From Prorocentrum cordatum (Eukaryota; Sar; Dinophyceae; Prorocentrales; Prorocentraceae), in the NCBI GenBank assembly GCA_963575745.1, contig CAUYUJ010015010.1, positions 120,765 to 184,764 of the forward strand: DNA of 64,000 bases. The letters run 5' to 3'. Of this stretch, positions 41,097-52,489 are shown piece after piece. Both the position numbers and the translations under genes were made by a program. Position 1 is the first letter of the stretch; every line of letters begins with the position of its first letter. The notes below the pieces were generated by a model, which was given only the letters and a program-made list of their open reading frames with translations, did not search any database and was not told the DNA's origin.

Positions 41097-41400
41097 CCCG
41101 AAATTCTCCTGTGGCTGGGCCGCGGCCGGACCAAATGTTTCTCCTCCGGCGGCTGGTGGCGCGCGGTGTTCCGCCGGTGTCCCGAAATCCTCCTGTGACT
41201 GGGCCGCGGCCGGACCAAATGATTCTCCTCCGGCGGCCAGTGGCGCGCGGTGTCCCGAAATCCTCCTGTGGCTGGGCCGCGGCCGGACCAAATGATGCTC
41301 CTCCCGTCAAGCGGTGGCCCGCGGTGTCCCGCTGGTGTCCCGCCGGTGTCCCGCTGGTGTCCCGCTGGTGCCCGACTATTGCCCATTGCTGCCCCCCCAA
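41097..41400. repeat. Tandem repeat with unit CTGGGCCGCGGCCGGACC, three copies
   Basis: Units of about 73-86 bp start near 41097, 41182 and 41256. They are followed by GGTGTCCCGCTGGTGTCCCG pentadecamer-like repeats to about 41375. Confidence 0.9.
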
Positions 41401-41464
41401 CCTTCTTATCACCCGCAGGGTGGTCGTATAGGTATATATATACACAGACATATATACATAAATG

Positions 41465-41745
41465 TATATATACATATAAGACAAAGAGAGAAAGAGAAAG
41501 CAAGAAAGAGAGAGAGAGAGAGAGAGATAGAGAGAGAGAGAGTGAGAGAAAGAGAGAGAGAGAGAGAGAAAAAAAAATAGAAAGAGAAAGAGGGACAGGG
41601 CGATACATAGAGAGAGAGGGGAGCACACACAGAGAGGAAGAGAGAACAGAGAGAGAGAGAGGGAGAGAGAGATAGAAAGAGAGAGAGAGAGAGAGACGAG
41701 AGAAAGAGAGAGAGAGAGACGAGAGACCGATCGATGTATACATAC
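41465..41745. repeat. GA microsatellite, 0.28 kb
   Basis: (GAGA)n with GGAG and AAAG interruptions. Bordered on the left by TATATACA repeats. Confidence 0.95.
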
Positions 41746-42036
41746 ATAGACCTGGATCTGCCAGAGGAATCTGATGGTGCCAAGAGGAGAAGGGCCAGAG
41801 AGAGAGAGAGCACATAACAATAGCACACATATCATACAATGTGCGTACTGTCGCCTGCTGACGTATGCGTCCACACATGCAAAACAATGCAGTTTGACGC
41901 GCTCCCTTTCTCAATTGCCTAATGGGCGCCGAATGCATCTGTCAAATGCAAGAAGTCAGTTGCCACCCCGGCTGGGCTGATTGCGCTAAGAAGCGTCCAA
42001 CATCGAAGCAAGCATGACATGAGCTCGCGCAGGGGA

Positions 42037-42098
42037 CTACCGACACACACACACACACACACATTCATCCTTGCCCACGCACGCGCACACGCACACAC

Positions 42099-42130
<32 letters not shown>

Positions 42131-44257
42131 GCAAGCCCACACACACATCCCACCCAACACGTACACACAGACACAGACACACAGACACACAGACGCACAG
42201 ACGCACAGACGCACAGGCACATAGGCACAAAGACACAGACACAGAGAGACAGAGCCGCAGAGACATAAAGACACACAGGCACAGACACACAGACGCAGAG
42301 ACACACACAGACCCACGCATACTAACCGCTCCACAGATACACAGAAACACAGGCACACAGACACACAGCCACAGCGACACAGAGACACACAGACACGCAG
42401 ACACGCAGACACACAGACGCACAGACACACGGAGACACACAGACACGCGGCGGACACACAGACACAGAAACATACAGACAAGCGGACACACAGACACACA
42501 GACACGCAGACACGCAGACACACAGACGCACAGACACACCGACACACAGAGAAGCAGACACACAGGCACACACAGACACACAGACACACAGCCACAGAGA
42601 CACAGAGACACACACACACACACGCAGGCACACAGACGCGAGGGCGCACAGACACTCAGACACACAGACACGCGAGCACACGGACACACAGACAAGTAGA
42701 CACACACACAGGCACACAGACACGCAGGCACACAAACACACAGACGCACAGCCAGAGAGACACAGAGACACTGAGACACACAGACTCACAGACACACAAA
42801 CGCACAGACACACACACACACACAGAAACACCGACACAGAGACACACACAGAGACACACACAGACACACAGGCATCACAGACACACAGACACACAGACAC
42901 ACAGACACACAGACGCAAACACACAACCACACAAACACAAACACACATACACACACACACACACACACGCCCATTGTTTTGGTGTCGCGGCCCTGCGCGC
43001 AGCGACAGGGTGGAGGTCGAATAGCAGGAAGCGCGCTCGCGGAACGCACGCCCTCACACACACACGTCCACACATACGCACACGCCCACCAACAGACACA
43101 GACACCGACACAAACACGGACGCATGCACAGACACAGACACGGACACACACGCACACACATACGCACACATACGCACACACACACACACATAGCAATCCC
43201 CACATGCACACACACCACACTACACACACCACGAACCACCATACACACACACACACTTCTTGGGCGAGTGCGGTCTCGCGTGCGGAGACGGGGCGGAGAA
43301 ACACAAACACACACGCACATACACCAGCACACATACACACACCCACACAGTCACACACGCACACCACACACAACCACACAGACACACACTGCAGCCACAC
43401 ACACAGACACACTCAGACACACTAACACACAGCCACGCGTACACACAGACACACAGGCACGCACAGACGCAGAGACACACACACAGACACACGCCGACAA
43501 ACACAGACTCACCCGCAGACACACCGACAGGCACACACAAACACCCACAGGCGCGTACCCACAAACACACACAGACACACGCAGGCACACGCAGACACAC
43601 ACGCAAACACAAACATAGACACACGCACAGACACACATAAACACACACATACACACAGACACACACAAACACAGAGACACGTGGACACACACAGACACAC
43701 ACACACACACATAAGCATAACGAAACACACACGGAGACACACAAGCACATACAGGCACACACACAGGACCACACACAGACACACACACAGACAACCACAT
43801 ACACACCGATACACTGACACGGGCATACACACACACGCAGACCCACACATACACTGACACACACAGACGCACACACAAACACACACACACACACCAGCAC
43901 GCACACCCACACACTTTTGAGATAGCGGCGCGACCGCAACACATGCACCGACCAAACACATCACACAGACACAGCAACACAGACACACACACACAGATAC
44001 ACACACAAAGCCGCACCTAGATGGCGCATTGGCACACGGACACACGAATCACGCAAGCCACACACCCACACACACATTCACACATTAACGCATTCGCGCA
44101 TTCGCGCATTCACGCATTTATGCGTCCACACGTTCACACAGACTTCTTGGCGGTAGCGGCCTCGCACGCGGAGACGAGGCAGAGACACACCCACGGGCAC
44201 ACATGCACACAGAACCACAAACAGACACACACACACACACACTCAATCAGACACTCA

Positions 44258-44292
<35 letters not shown>

Positions 44293-45560
44293 GCGCAACG
44301 ACACACACACACACACACATCCACGCGCACACACATAGAACTACACACGCACACACATACACTATTGAGCTGTCGGCGCGACCGCAACGCATGCACAGAC
44401 CAGACACAACACAGAGGCGCACAAACACACCGACACGCAGACACACAGACATACAGACACACAACGACACAGCGACTTCGGCGCACAAGCACACACACTG
44501 ACAAACAGACATACAGTCACACATACACACGGGCACATATACACACAGACACACATACACACGTACTCACAGACACAACGACACAGACAGACAGGCACAC
44601 AAACATACACACAAACACACAACCACACAGCACATACACACACGAACATACACACAAACGCGCCCACATACACACACGCACACACACGCACACGCCCACA
44701 CACAGACACAGACACACACGCAGACACATACACGGACACAGCCACACATACACATACGCACACATGCACATAGCCATGCACATGGCCATACACATACACA
44801 TACTGTACACACACACACACACTGCACACCACACACACACCACACCCACCACACGCTTCTTTCGAGATTGCGGTCTCGCGCGCGGCGACGGGGCGGAACA
44901 ATGCATTCACACGCACACAAACCAGCACACACACAGCCACACGGACAGAGACACATACATAGACAAACACACAGACACACACCCACACACACCACACACA
45001 CCACACACATACACATGCGGACGCACACACACACACACGTGCACACACACACACACATTCACACAACCTATTGAGCTTGTGGCGCGACGGCAACATCTGC
45101 ATAGAGCAGACACAACACACACCCTCACACCCACACACACATCCACACATTTACCCGTTCACACATTCACACACAGTACACACAACACACACATACACCA
45201 CACACACCAACACACACACACACATACACAAGTTTGCGCGGTAGCGGCCTCGCGCGCGGCGACGAGGCGGCGTAACACACACACACACACACACGCACGC
45301 AGACACGCCTTCCAACACACACCCACACATAGGCTCACAGACGCAAAGACATACACACACCTACCCGCGCACACACATACACACGCGCACAGACAGACAC
45401 ACACGCGCGCACACACGCTCAATATTGAGCTGGAGGCGCGACCACAAGACATGCAAAGAGCAGACACAAAACACACCCACGCACCCACACACACACACGC
45501 ACACACACACAAACACACTGTTGAGCTGGCGGAGCGACTGCATCACATGCACAGGGGAGA
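42037..45560. repeat. 3.5-kb CA array with two alternating 45-bp modules
   Basis: CACACA and CACAGACA repeats are interrupted by two recurring unique modules. Module A (TCTCGCGCGCGGCGACGGGG-like) is near 43270, 44160, 44870 and 45248. Module B (TTGAGCTGGCGGCGCGACCG-like, then CAACACATGCACAGA) is near 43915, 44362, 45068, 45421 and 45523. From 43.2 kb on, A and B alternate. The long Thr/His and Cys/Val frames are not genes. Confidence 0.85.
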
Positions 45561-45738
45561 CACAAGACACACTCGAGCACATACGCGATTGATCCTCTTG
45601 GGAGCGTACCTACGTCGGCTGGTCCACACTGCCGCTCACCTGACAGAGGTACGACTGCTGGGCAACAAATCCCTCGGGCTACACGCCTGCGAGAGAGATT
45701 GAACGACGATTGACCTCCCTGCGTGGCAAGCTGGGAAC

Positions 45739-47613
45739 TCAGCGCTCGACGCGGCCGGAGTTGATGTCCTTCTCGTAGCCGTTGAACGGGACCGTGCAGA
45801 GGCAGTACAGCGGGAACGAGATGTAGACGAGGCCGACCGCAATGAAGATTGCGTAGCCGTACTTGGTCACCAATGGGATATGCTTCTTCGGGATGCCGAA
45901 GGCCGACGCTGGGGCGAGCTTCTTCCAGCCGAGGCAACCGTGGACCATGAACACGACCACCGCGAACATGTAGAAGAGGCTGAGAGCCTTGGAATCGTTG
46001 AAGAGCTTGAACTCGAGCGCGTAGATGTCGCGAACCCCCACCGGCTGGATCGAGGCGTCCTTCGTCCAGAAGAGGTCGAGCTCGAACACGCCCCAGAAAT
46101 TGATGAGGTAGGGAGGGGGGCGGATCATGTACGGCCCGAACTGGTCGGTGTCGCCGAAACGAAACTGGAACAAGTGAACCGTCATGAAGGTGAGCAGGAC
46201 CAGGCCCGTGCAGGCGAGGTCGAGTGCTCGCGGATTGTTCTTGAACATGCCGAGGGACGTGTCCCAAGTGCGCTTGAGGCCCGCGAGCACGTGCAGGAGG
46301 ACCGAGAGCAGGATGTACTCCTCCACGATGTTGGCGGGGAGCCCAAAGCCAGTCCAGTACAGGCGCACGTAGAAGTAGCCGTAGCCGTTGAAGTCATCGG
46401 GGCCCTTGAATACGTGAAGGTTGCCGACGGCATGGATGACGATGAACAGGACCAGCAAGATCGCGCTGCGGGTGAGGCCGACGCGATCGCCAGTTATCTT
46501 GAAGTTCTTGTTGACGAAGATCGTCGCGGCGACCTCGTAGAGGACGGCGCTCAGCAGATACCAAGCGGCGTAGAAATAGGCCCGCACGTTGATCAAGAAC
46601 ACGCCCGGGTTGCTGTCCATGACGCCCTCGCGCCAATTGTCCCGGCCGTCCAGGTGCCCCCAGGCCTGGTGGTTGGCGATCTTTCCGCCCTTGTCCAGGA
46701 TGACTGGCTTGCCGCCTTTCTTGGGCGCCTTCTCTTTCTTTTTCTTCGCGCCGCCGCCGCCACTGCCGACGTCGCCGATGACGGCGTCTGGCGCGTATTT
46801 GCCGACCACGTCGGGAGGGTGGATCATGTCGAACTCCGCCGTGGCGTCCTTGCCGGCGAACGTGAGGATCGCCAGCTCGCCCCCTGGGTGCTGCGACAGG
46901 AAGGAGGTAACGTCGAGCACCTTTCCGCCGAGGATGACCCAGCAGTCATCCTTGGTAACGTGTTTCGCCACCTCCTCCGGGCTGTACCCGCCGCCACCAC
47001 CGACAACCTCCTCCTCATCACCATCCGAGTCGTCGTCCTCGTCCGAGTCGTCATCCTCGTCGGCACCTCCGCCTGCCCCAAGTTTGCCGATGGCGGCGTC
47101 AGGGGCGTACTTCGGGATCACGTCTGGAGGGTGAATCATGTTGAACTCCTCGGTGGCGTCCTTCCCGGCGAACGTGAGGATGGCCAGCTCGCCTCCAGGG
47201 TGCTGGCTCAGGAACGAGGTCACGTCGAGCACCTCACCAGCCACGACCACCCAGCAATCGGTCTTGCTCGTGTGCTTGGCCACCTCCGCCATGGTGAGGC
47301 CGCCGCCACCGCCGCCACCGCCGGCTGACTTCACCTTCTTCTCCTTCTTCTCCTTCTTCGGCTTGTCCTCACCTCCGCCTGCCCCAAGTTTGCCGATGGC
47401 AGCGTCAGGGGCGTACTTCGGGATCACGTCCGGAGGGTGAATCATGTTGAACTCCTCGGTGGCGTCCTTCCCGGCGAACGTGAGGATGGCCAGCTCGCCT
47501 CCAGGGTGCTGGCTCAGGAACGAGGTCACGTCGAGCACCTCACCAGCCACCACTACCCAACAGTCGGTCTTGCTCGTGTGCTTGGCTACTTCCGCCATGG
47601 TGAGGGGAGCCAT
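45739..47613 (-). CDS. Three cytochrome b5 domains fused to an SdhC/FrdC-type cytochrome b membrane domain (624 aa)
   Basis: The ATG is at 47613 (MAPLTMAEVAKHTSKTDCWV) and the frame is uninterrupted. Cytochrome b5 domains lie at residues 3-75, 106-178 and 209-281. Each has HPGG (His 36, 138, 242) and a second His in MIHPPDV (59, 161, 265), the expected heme pair. Linkers are Lys/Gly-rich, then very acidic, then Lys-rich. Residues 340-610 form a multi-pass membrane domain with IHAVGNLHVFKGPDDFNGYG (His 394, 400), LLHVLAGLK (His 441) and VHLFQFRFGD (His 480). This pattern is that of the diheme succinate dehydrogenase/fumarate reductase cytochrome b558 (SdhC/FrdC) family. Inference: an inner-mitochondrial-membrane quinone-linked cytochrome that passes electrons to or from a soluble partner through b5 hemes. 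A paralogue lies 4.9 kb upstream on the same strand. Confidence 0.82.
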   Translation of the reverse strand: MAPLTMAEVAKHTSKTDCWVVVAGEVLDVTSFLSQHPGGELAILTFAGKDATEEFNMIHPPDVIPKYAPDAAIGKLGAGGGEDKPKKEKKEKKVKSAGGGGGGGGLTMAEVAKHTSKTDCWVVVAGEVLDVTSFLSQHPGGELAILTFAGKDATEEFNMIHPPDVIPKYAPDAAIGKLGAGGGADEDDDSDEDDDSDGDEEEVVGGGGGYSPEEVAKHVTKDDCWVILGGKVLDVTSFLSQHPGGELAILTFAGKDATAEFDMIHPPDVVGKYAPDAVIGDVGSGGGGAKKKKEKAPKKGGKPVILDKGGKIANHQAWGHLDGRDNWREGVMDSNPGVFLINVRAYFYAAWYLLSAVLYEVAATIFVNKNFKITGDRVGLTRSAILLVLFIVIHAVGNLHVFKGPDDFNGYGYFYVRLYWTGFGLPANIVEEYILLSVLLHVLAGLKRTWDTSLGMFKNNPRALDLACTGLVLLTFMTVHLFQFRFGDTDQFGPYMIRPPPYLINFWGVFELDLFWTKDASIQPVGVRDIYALEFKLFNDSKALSLFYMFAVVVFMVHGCLGWKKLAPASAFGIPKKHIPLVTKYGYAIFIAVGLVYISFPLYCLCTVPFNGYEKDINSGRVER

Positions 47614-47699
47614 GGTTGCCTGCCGAGTGTATAGCAGTGAAGACAACACCGTCAGGTGTAGGCTCTGAAAAATTTAGCTATACACCCTAGCCAATGCTG

Positions 47700-47729
47700 C
47701 AAAATGGGCTTGAGCCAGAGGGATCCGGG
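47700..47729 (-). other. Probable tandem relict spliced leaders
   Basis: The minus strand reads CTCTGGCTCAAG (47709-47720), then C, then CCATTTTG (47700-47707). This looks like the 3' end of one DinoSL followed by the start of an older, 5'-truncated one. It lies about 90 bases 5' of the ATG at 47613. The full-length match of the first copy is weak (about 13 of 21), so the call rests on the two exact 8-mers and their order. Confidence 0.5.
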
Positions 47730-48370
47730 GGGAAGAGGAGGATGAGGTGGATGAGGGGGGGCCGAGGGATGGGGCACACACAAAAACATACCTCATGGGG
47801 CTCGCCCTTCCAGCGGCGAGTGTCACACGAGACCGCCCGCGGCTCTGAGTCCTTCCGCGACCCCCGGGGGGGACCTGCGCACACGCATCCGAGATTGCAG
47901 CCCGAGATCATGCCTGTGTCCGGCCGTGCCTTCCAGTGATTCGAGCGAGCTGCCCCCTCCCCACGCGGTACTATTTCTAGCCCGTGACCATCGGCAGCGC
48001 CGGTGACAGCCGCGGCCGCGACGCGCGGGCTCGCGATTGGACGGAGCACTGGAAAGAAGGGGGTGCAAGATGGAGGGATGGCGGAAATCGTTGCTGCCAG
48101 CGTGGGCCCCAAACGGTCAGTCTGTGCACCCTGGACGTGCAGGCTCTGTGGTGGACGTTGTGCGGTGCAAGCGCCGTGGGAGAAGCTGTGCGCCGCACCC
48201 CGTGGTGAAGCAGGTGTAGCGCAGGCTACTTCAATGGAGCAACCTACGGGGTGCAATCGATGACTTGCTCAACTTGAAGTTGTCCACTCCACTGCTCGCG
48301 CAAACATCCCAACCTCCCACCCACAACTTGGTCGCAAGACCTCTTAAGACCGTGAGGGGAGGTACCAAAT
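47730..48370. other. Stretch without a supported gene
   Basis: The sequence is GC-rich and looks unique, with short open frames lacking protein-like pattern. From 48277 it carries one copy of a dispersed repeat shared with 49713. Confidence 0.4.
48277..48335. repeat. Short dispersed repeat, copy 1
   Basis: GTCCACTCCACTGCTCGC with CAAACATCCCAACC matches 49713-49770 in the same orientation. Confidence 0.75.
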
Positions 48371-48379
48371 GGCACTTGG

Positions 48380-49030
48380 CAACGGCACCGACGCCGACGA
48401 CGACAGCGACAACGACGACGACGACACCGACGACGACGATTACGACGACACCGACGACGATTGCGACGACTTCGACGACGATTGCGACGACTTCGACGAC
48501 GACAACGACACCGACGACGACGCCGACGCCGACGACGACGATGACGCCGCCGACGACGACGCCGCTGACGACGACGACGCCGACGAATACGACGACGACG
48601 CCGACGACGCCGACGACGTCGCCAACGAAGACGACGACGACGAAGGAGGAGGAGGGAGGACGACGACGGCGACAGCGACAGCGACGACGACGAGGGAGGA
48701 GGGAGGAGAACGACGACGCGAACGACGAAGAAGGTGGGAGGACGGAGACGCCGACGACGACAACGACGAGGGAGGAGGGAAGACGACGACGACGACGACG
48801 ACGGCGACGAAATAGGAGGGACGACGACGAAACGCCGACGACGGACGACGACGACGACGACGACGACGGAGGAGGAAGGACGCCCACGGCGATAACGACG
48901 ACGGAAACGACGACGACACCAAAGAGGAGGAGGAGAACGACGACGACGACAAGGAAAGACAGAGGACGACGGCGACGACGACGACGACGAGGGAGGAGGG
49001 AGGACGACGACGATGACGACGACGACGCAA
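48380..49030. repeat. GAC/GAG triplet array
   Basis: (GAC)n with CCGACG, GGAGGA and AACGAC variants over 0.65 kb. Frames are poly-Asp, poly-Thr, poly-Arg or poly-Val. Confidence 0.95.
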
Positions 49031-49049
49031 GAGCGCGCGCGCACGCTTT

Positions 49050-49500
49050 TGTTGAAAACCCGTGTTGCGAAACCATGTGTTTTTGTATGTTTTTTGGACA
49101 GTCGATTTTGATATCCTTCCGAAACCTAGGGTTTTTGAAGGATTTCGGCATGCGCGCGCGACGACGCGCGTGCGTGCACTTCGTCTATTTGTTGCAGAAG
49201 ATTCTCGCGACGGCACGCGCGCAAGGGCCTTCGAACGATTTCGATATGCGCGCGCGAAGCCCTTCTGGTAGCATACTTTCAAAATCATGAAAACTGTCTT
49301 CAAAAACAAAAGGTTCGCAAGAGCACTCGCGTAAATTTTGTTGGGGAATTTGTGTTGCGATACCTTGTGTGTTTGTATGTTTTTTGGGGAACTCGATTTT
49401 GAAATCCTTCCGAGACCGAAGGTTTTTGAAGGATTTCGGCATGCGCGCGCGACGACGCGCGCGCGTGCACGTCGTCCCAGTTGTTGCAAGGGATTCTTGA
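49050..49500. repeat. Tandem pair of about 170-bp repeats, about 300 bp apart
   Basis: Units at about 49050-49205 and 49340-49500 share TTTTGTATGTTTTTTGG (GTTTG variant), CGATTTTGA.ATCCTTCCG, TTTTTGAAGGATTTCGGC and ATGCGCGCGCGACGACGCGC. A diverged third copy occurs near 50370-50470. Confidence 0.85.
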
Positions 49501-49712
49501 AACCTCTGTTTTTTGATAAGTGGGTGTGCGCGCATAGAACTTGTTGCTGAATGCGGCGGGGGGGGGGGCGATACCGGCCCCCCCTGGGATAGTGCAAATT
49601 CGTATTTAGGATGGACGACGGGGCAGAACCATATGTATGGTTAAGTCCGGGTGTGTGTGTGGTAGAACCTATGTCTTTTTAGACAGGAGGATCTACCTGG
49701 CAGAAGTTGAAG

Positions 49713-49770
49713 CCGACAACTCCACTGCTCGCACAAACATCCCAACCGTCCCATCCGCATGTTTTTGGAT
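49713..49770. repeat. Short dispersed repeat, copy 2
   Basis: ACAACTCCACTGCTCGCAC followed by AAACATCCCAACC pairs with the copy at 48277-48335. Confidence 0.75.
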
Positions 49771-50019
49771 GAAACCCATGCGGCCGCGACTGCATCAACG
49801 GATTGGCACATGCTACCGCATCTGTACGACCGCGCTGGCGCGCGCACGCTCGCGCGCAGGGATACCAGCTGGTTTGGCACAAGTGATGCGGCCACAGCAA
49901 CGCTTACCGGTGGACAATTCCCAGCGCGTCTGAATGGCGGCGCTAGCGCGCGGGCGCTTCAGCGTGGGTCGGTGACTCGGGTGGGCGCGGTGCCATGATG
50001 ACATTGACAACAGCGGCAA

Positions 50020-50270
50020 CGATGATGAAAGTACTGGTGGTGGTGGTGGCGATGATGACGATGACGACGACGAGGCCAATGACGGCGGCGCGCAGATGCT
50101 GGTGATGATGCTGATGATGATGCTAATGATCCTGATGGCGATGGTGGTGCTGCTGCTGATGATGACGATGATGATAGTATGATGGTGATGATACGAAACC
50201 TGATGGCGGATGATGATGATCATGATGATGCTGATGATGATGATAACGATGACGATTATTACGATGACGT
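50020..50270. repeat. GATGAT/GGTGGTG degenerate microsatellite
   Basis: Imperfect GATGATGAT repeats with CTGATG and GGTGGT patches. No gene supported. Confidence 0.85.
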
Positions 50271-50784
50271 CCCTGTGTCAACAGTGAAAGTGATTGGTCT
50301 GATGATGGTGGCAATGGAGGCGATTGTTGTTTCGGACAGGTTGTCGGAGGAGCTCTATTGTGAAATGCTCCGAACACCTCTGGATTTGGAAAAAGTTTCG
50401 ACACGCGCGCGTGGCGGCGCACGTTTGTGGCCCGCACGCTATTCTTTGACGCGGGTCCGTGCACTGGGCGTGCGCTAGATCAACGCCGATGCACATTGTG
50501 GTGACATGATAATGCGGGTTCAGGGCGAACTGGCTAAACTCGAACGGTCTCCCCTTAATCCCACCAGCCCTTTGGGCGTGAGTGGTTTAGAGAGCCCGCT
50601 CTGTTCTCAACCCCCCTTCTTCCCCTTCGGGGAGGGGTTTACCCCTCCCCCTACCCCCTCCCCCTGGGCCTGGAGAGGGCGCCTCGCGGGTGGTCAGAGT
50701 GGTCTTGTTCGACGCCTGGGAGGGCTAAAAAACGACACCCCTCACGAGGATTCTGGCCCCGACGGGGGGAGGGAGAAAAAATGC

Positions 50785-50975
50785 TCCCCTCTTCTTTGAA
50801 GCCAGAATCATTGATTTTACTACGGTTTTGGCCCCATTTTGGCCTTCTGAGGGGGCAGCGCTAATTAAAGCTCCCCTCTTCTTTCAAGCCAGAATCATTG
50901 ATTTTACAAAGGTGTTGGCCTCATTTTGCCCTTCTGAGGGGGCAGCGCTACAGTAATTCAAGCTCCCCTCTTCTG
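50785..50975. repeat. Tandem repeat of about 90 bp, two full copies and a partial
   Basis: GCTCCCCTCTTCTTT, AAGCCAGAATCATTGATTTTAC and CTTCTGAGGGGGCAGCGCTA recur from 50782 and 50869. A third copy begins near 50960 (GCTCCCCTCTTCTGTG). Confidence 0.9.
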
Positions 50976-50984
50976 TGATCGATT

Positions 50985-51715
50985 CCCTCCAAGATGGCCC
51001 CCAGAAGCGCCCAGGAGGCACCAAGAGGCCCCAAGATGGCCCCAAGAGACCCCCAGGAGGCCCCCAAGAGGCCTCCAAGAGGCCCCCAAGATGCCCCCAA
51101 GAGGCCCCCAAGAGGCCCCAAGAGGCCCCCCCGAGGCACCCAAGACGCTCCTGGAAGCCCCTGGGGCCGCCAAGAGGCCCCCAAGACGCCCCAAACGGCC
51201 TCCAAGAGGCTCCCAAGAGGCCCGAACAGGCTCCCCCAAGGCACCCAAGACGCTCCTAGAAGCCCCTGGGGCCGCCAAGAGGCCCCCAAGACGCCCCAAA
51301 AGGGGACGAGGTGCCCGAACGCCTCACGCCACGAGGAGCCCGAACGACTCACACCAGGACGAGGGGCCCGAACGACTCACACCACGAAGAGCCCGAACGA
51401 CTCACACCACAAGGAGGGGCCCGAACGACTCACACCAGGACGAGGCGCCCGAACGACTCACACCACGAGGAGCCCGAACGACTCACACCACGACGAGGGC
51501 CCCGAACGACTCACACCACGAGGAGCCCGAACGAGTCACACCAGGAGGAGGGGCCCGAACGACTCACACCAGGACGAGGGGCCCGAACAACTCACACCAC
51601 GAGAAGCCCGAACGACTCACACCAGGACGAAGAGCCCGAACGACTCACACCACGAAGAGCCCGAACGACTCACACCAGGAAGAAGGGCCCGAACGACTCA
51701 CACCAGGACGAGAGT
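50985..51715. repeat. Two adjoining minisatellites (CCAAGAGGCCCC and CCCGAACGACTCACACCA)
   Basis: From 50990 to 51305, CCCCAAGAGGCC units are arranged in a larger duplicated block (GCACCCAAGACGCTCCT occurs near 51135 and 51242). From 51310 to 51715, CCCGAACGACTCACACCA alternates with GGACGAGGGG, ACGAAGAG or GGAGGAGGGG at 24- or 33-bp spacing. Translated frames are repetitive and not accepted as genes. Confidence 0.9.
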
Positions 51716-52489
51716 TTTCTCTCCCTCCTCCTTCGCCTCGACCATCTCCCGCTCCCCCCACAAGGAGGATGTAAAAGGAGGCAGGAGGAAGGAGGAACAG
51801 GGGAGATATGCGGGGGCAAGCGGACACACGCCTGAAAAACACGACTGTCGGCATGCTTCGCAAGAGTTGTTGTTGTGAGATGGGCTGGTGGGGATACGCG
51901 AAGCGTAAAGAATTTCAGCAAGTGCACGCCTAACGTGTTTGGCCTCTGACTTTGGTCTGAGCGCTTGTGTGGATTTAGTGCAGCTGTTGCAAGGGATTCT
52001 CAAATTATCGTCGCATGAGATGCACGGGTGCGCGCATGGTATATTTGTTAGGTACGAAAGGGGGGGTCGATACCATTTGGGCTGGGATGGTATGACTTCA
52101 TTTGGGGAGTGGGCGATCAAGCAGAACCGTGTTTAAACTGCACTACCCAAATTGGTGCCGATGAGTCCAGAGGTGAGAGGGTGACAGACTGTATCCTCAT
52201 GTTGAAAAGGGAATGTATGTGGTGGAAGCAATGTGGCGCCAGCTCCGTGGTGCAGCTAGCGCACAGGGCGCCCGCTAGGCGCCCGCGAGCGGACGCAGGC
52301 CGCAACCAGGAGCAAATCTAGAATCGCCAACCAGCGCACGAGGCGCCCCAAGCGGCCACGGGCTGCCCCAGACGGGGACCAGGCGAACAACCCAGCGAAC
52401 GCAACGCCCATGAGGCGCTCACGGGCTGGGACCTGGCGGACACCTGGACATGCATGCCAGTTGCTCGGAAACCACGAAGGAACTCCCTC

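Noticed and set aside
46182-47328. Plus-strand frames opposite the triple-b5 gene (482 aa) and the similar frame opposite the fusion gene (657 aa)
   Set aside because: They are antisense shadows of strongly conserved minus-strand proteins.
51000-51878. Pro/Arg/Thr repeat protein frames in the CCCGAACGACTCACACCA minisatellite
   Set aside because: Three frames are open together and unit lengths vary; no start context or unique domain.
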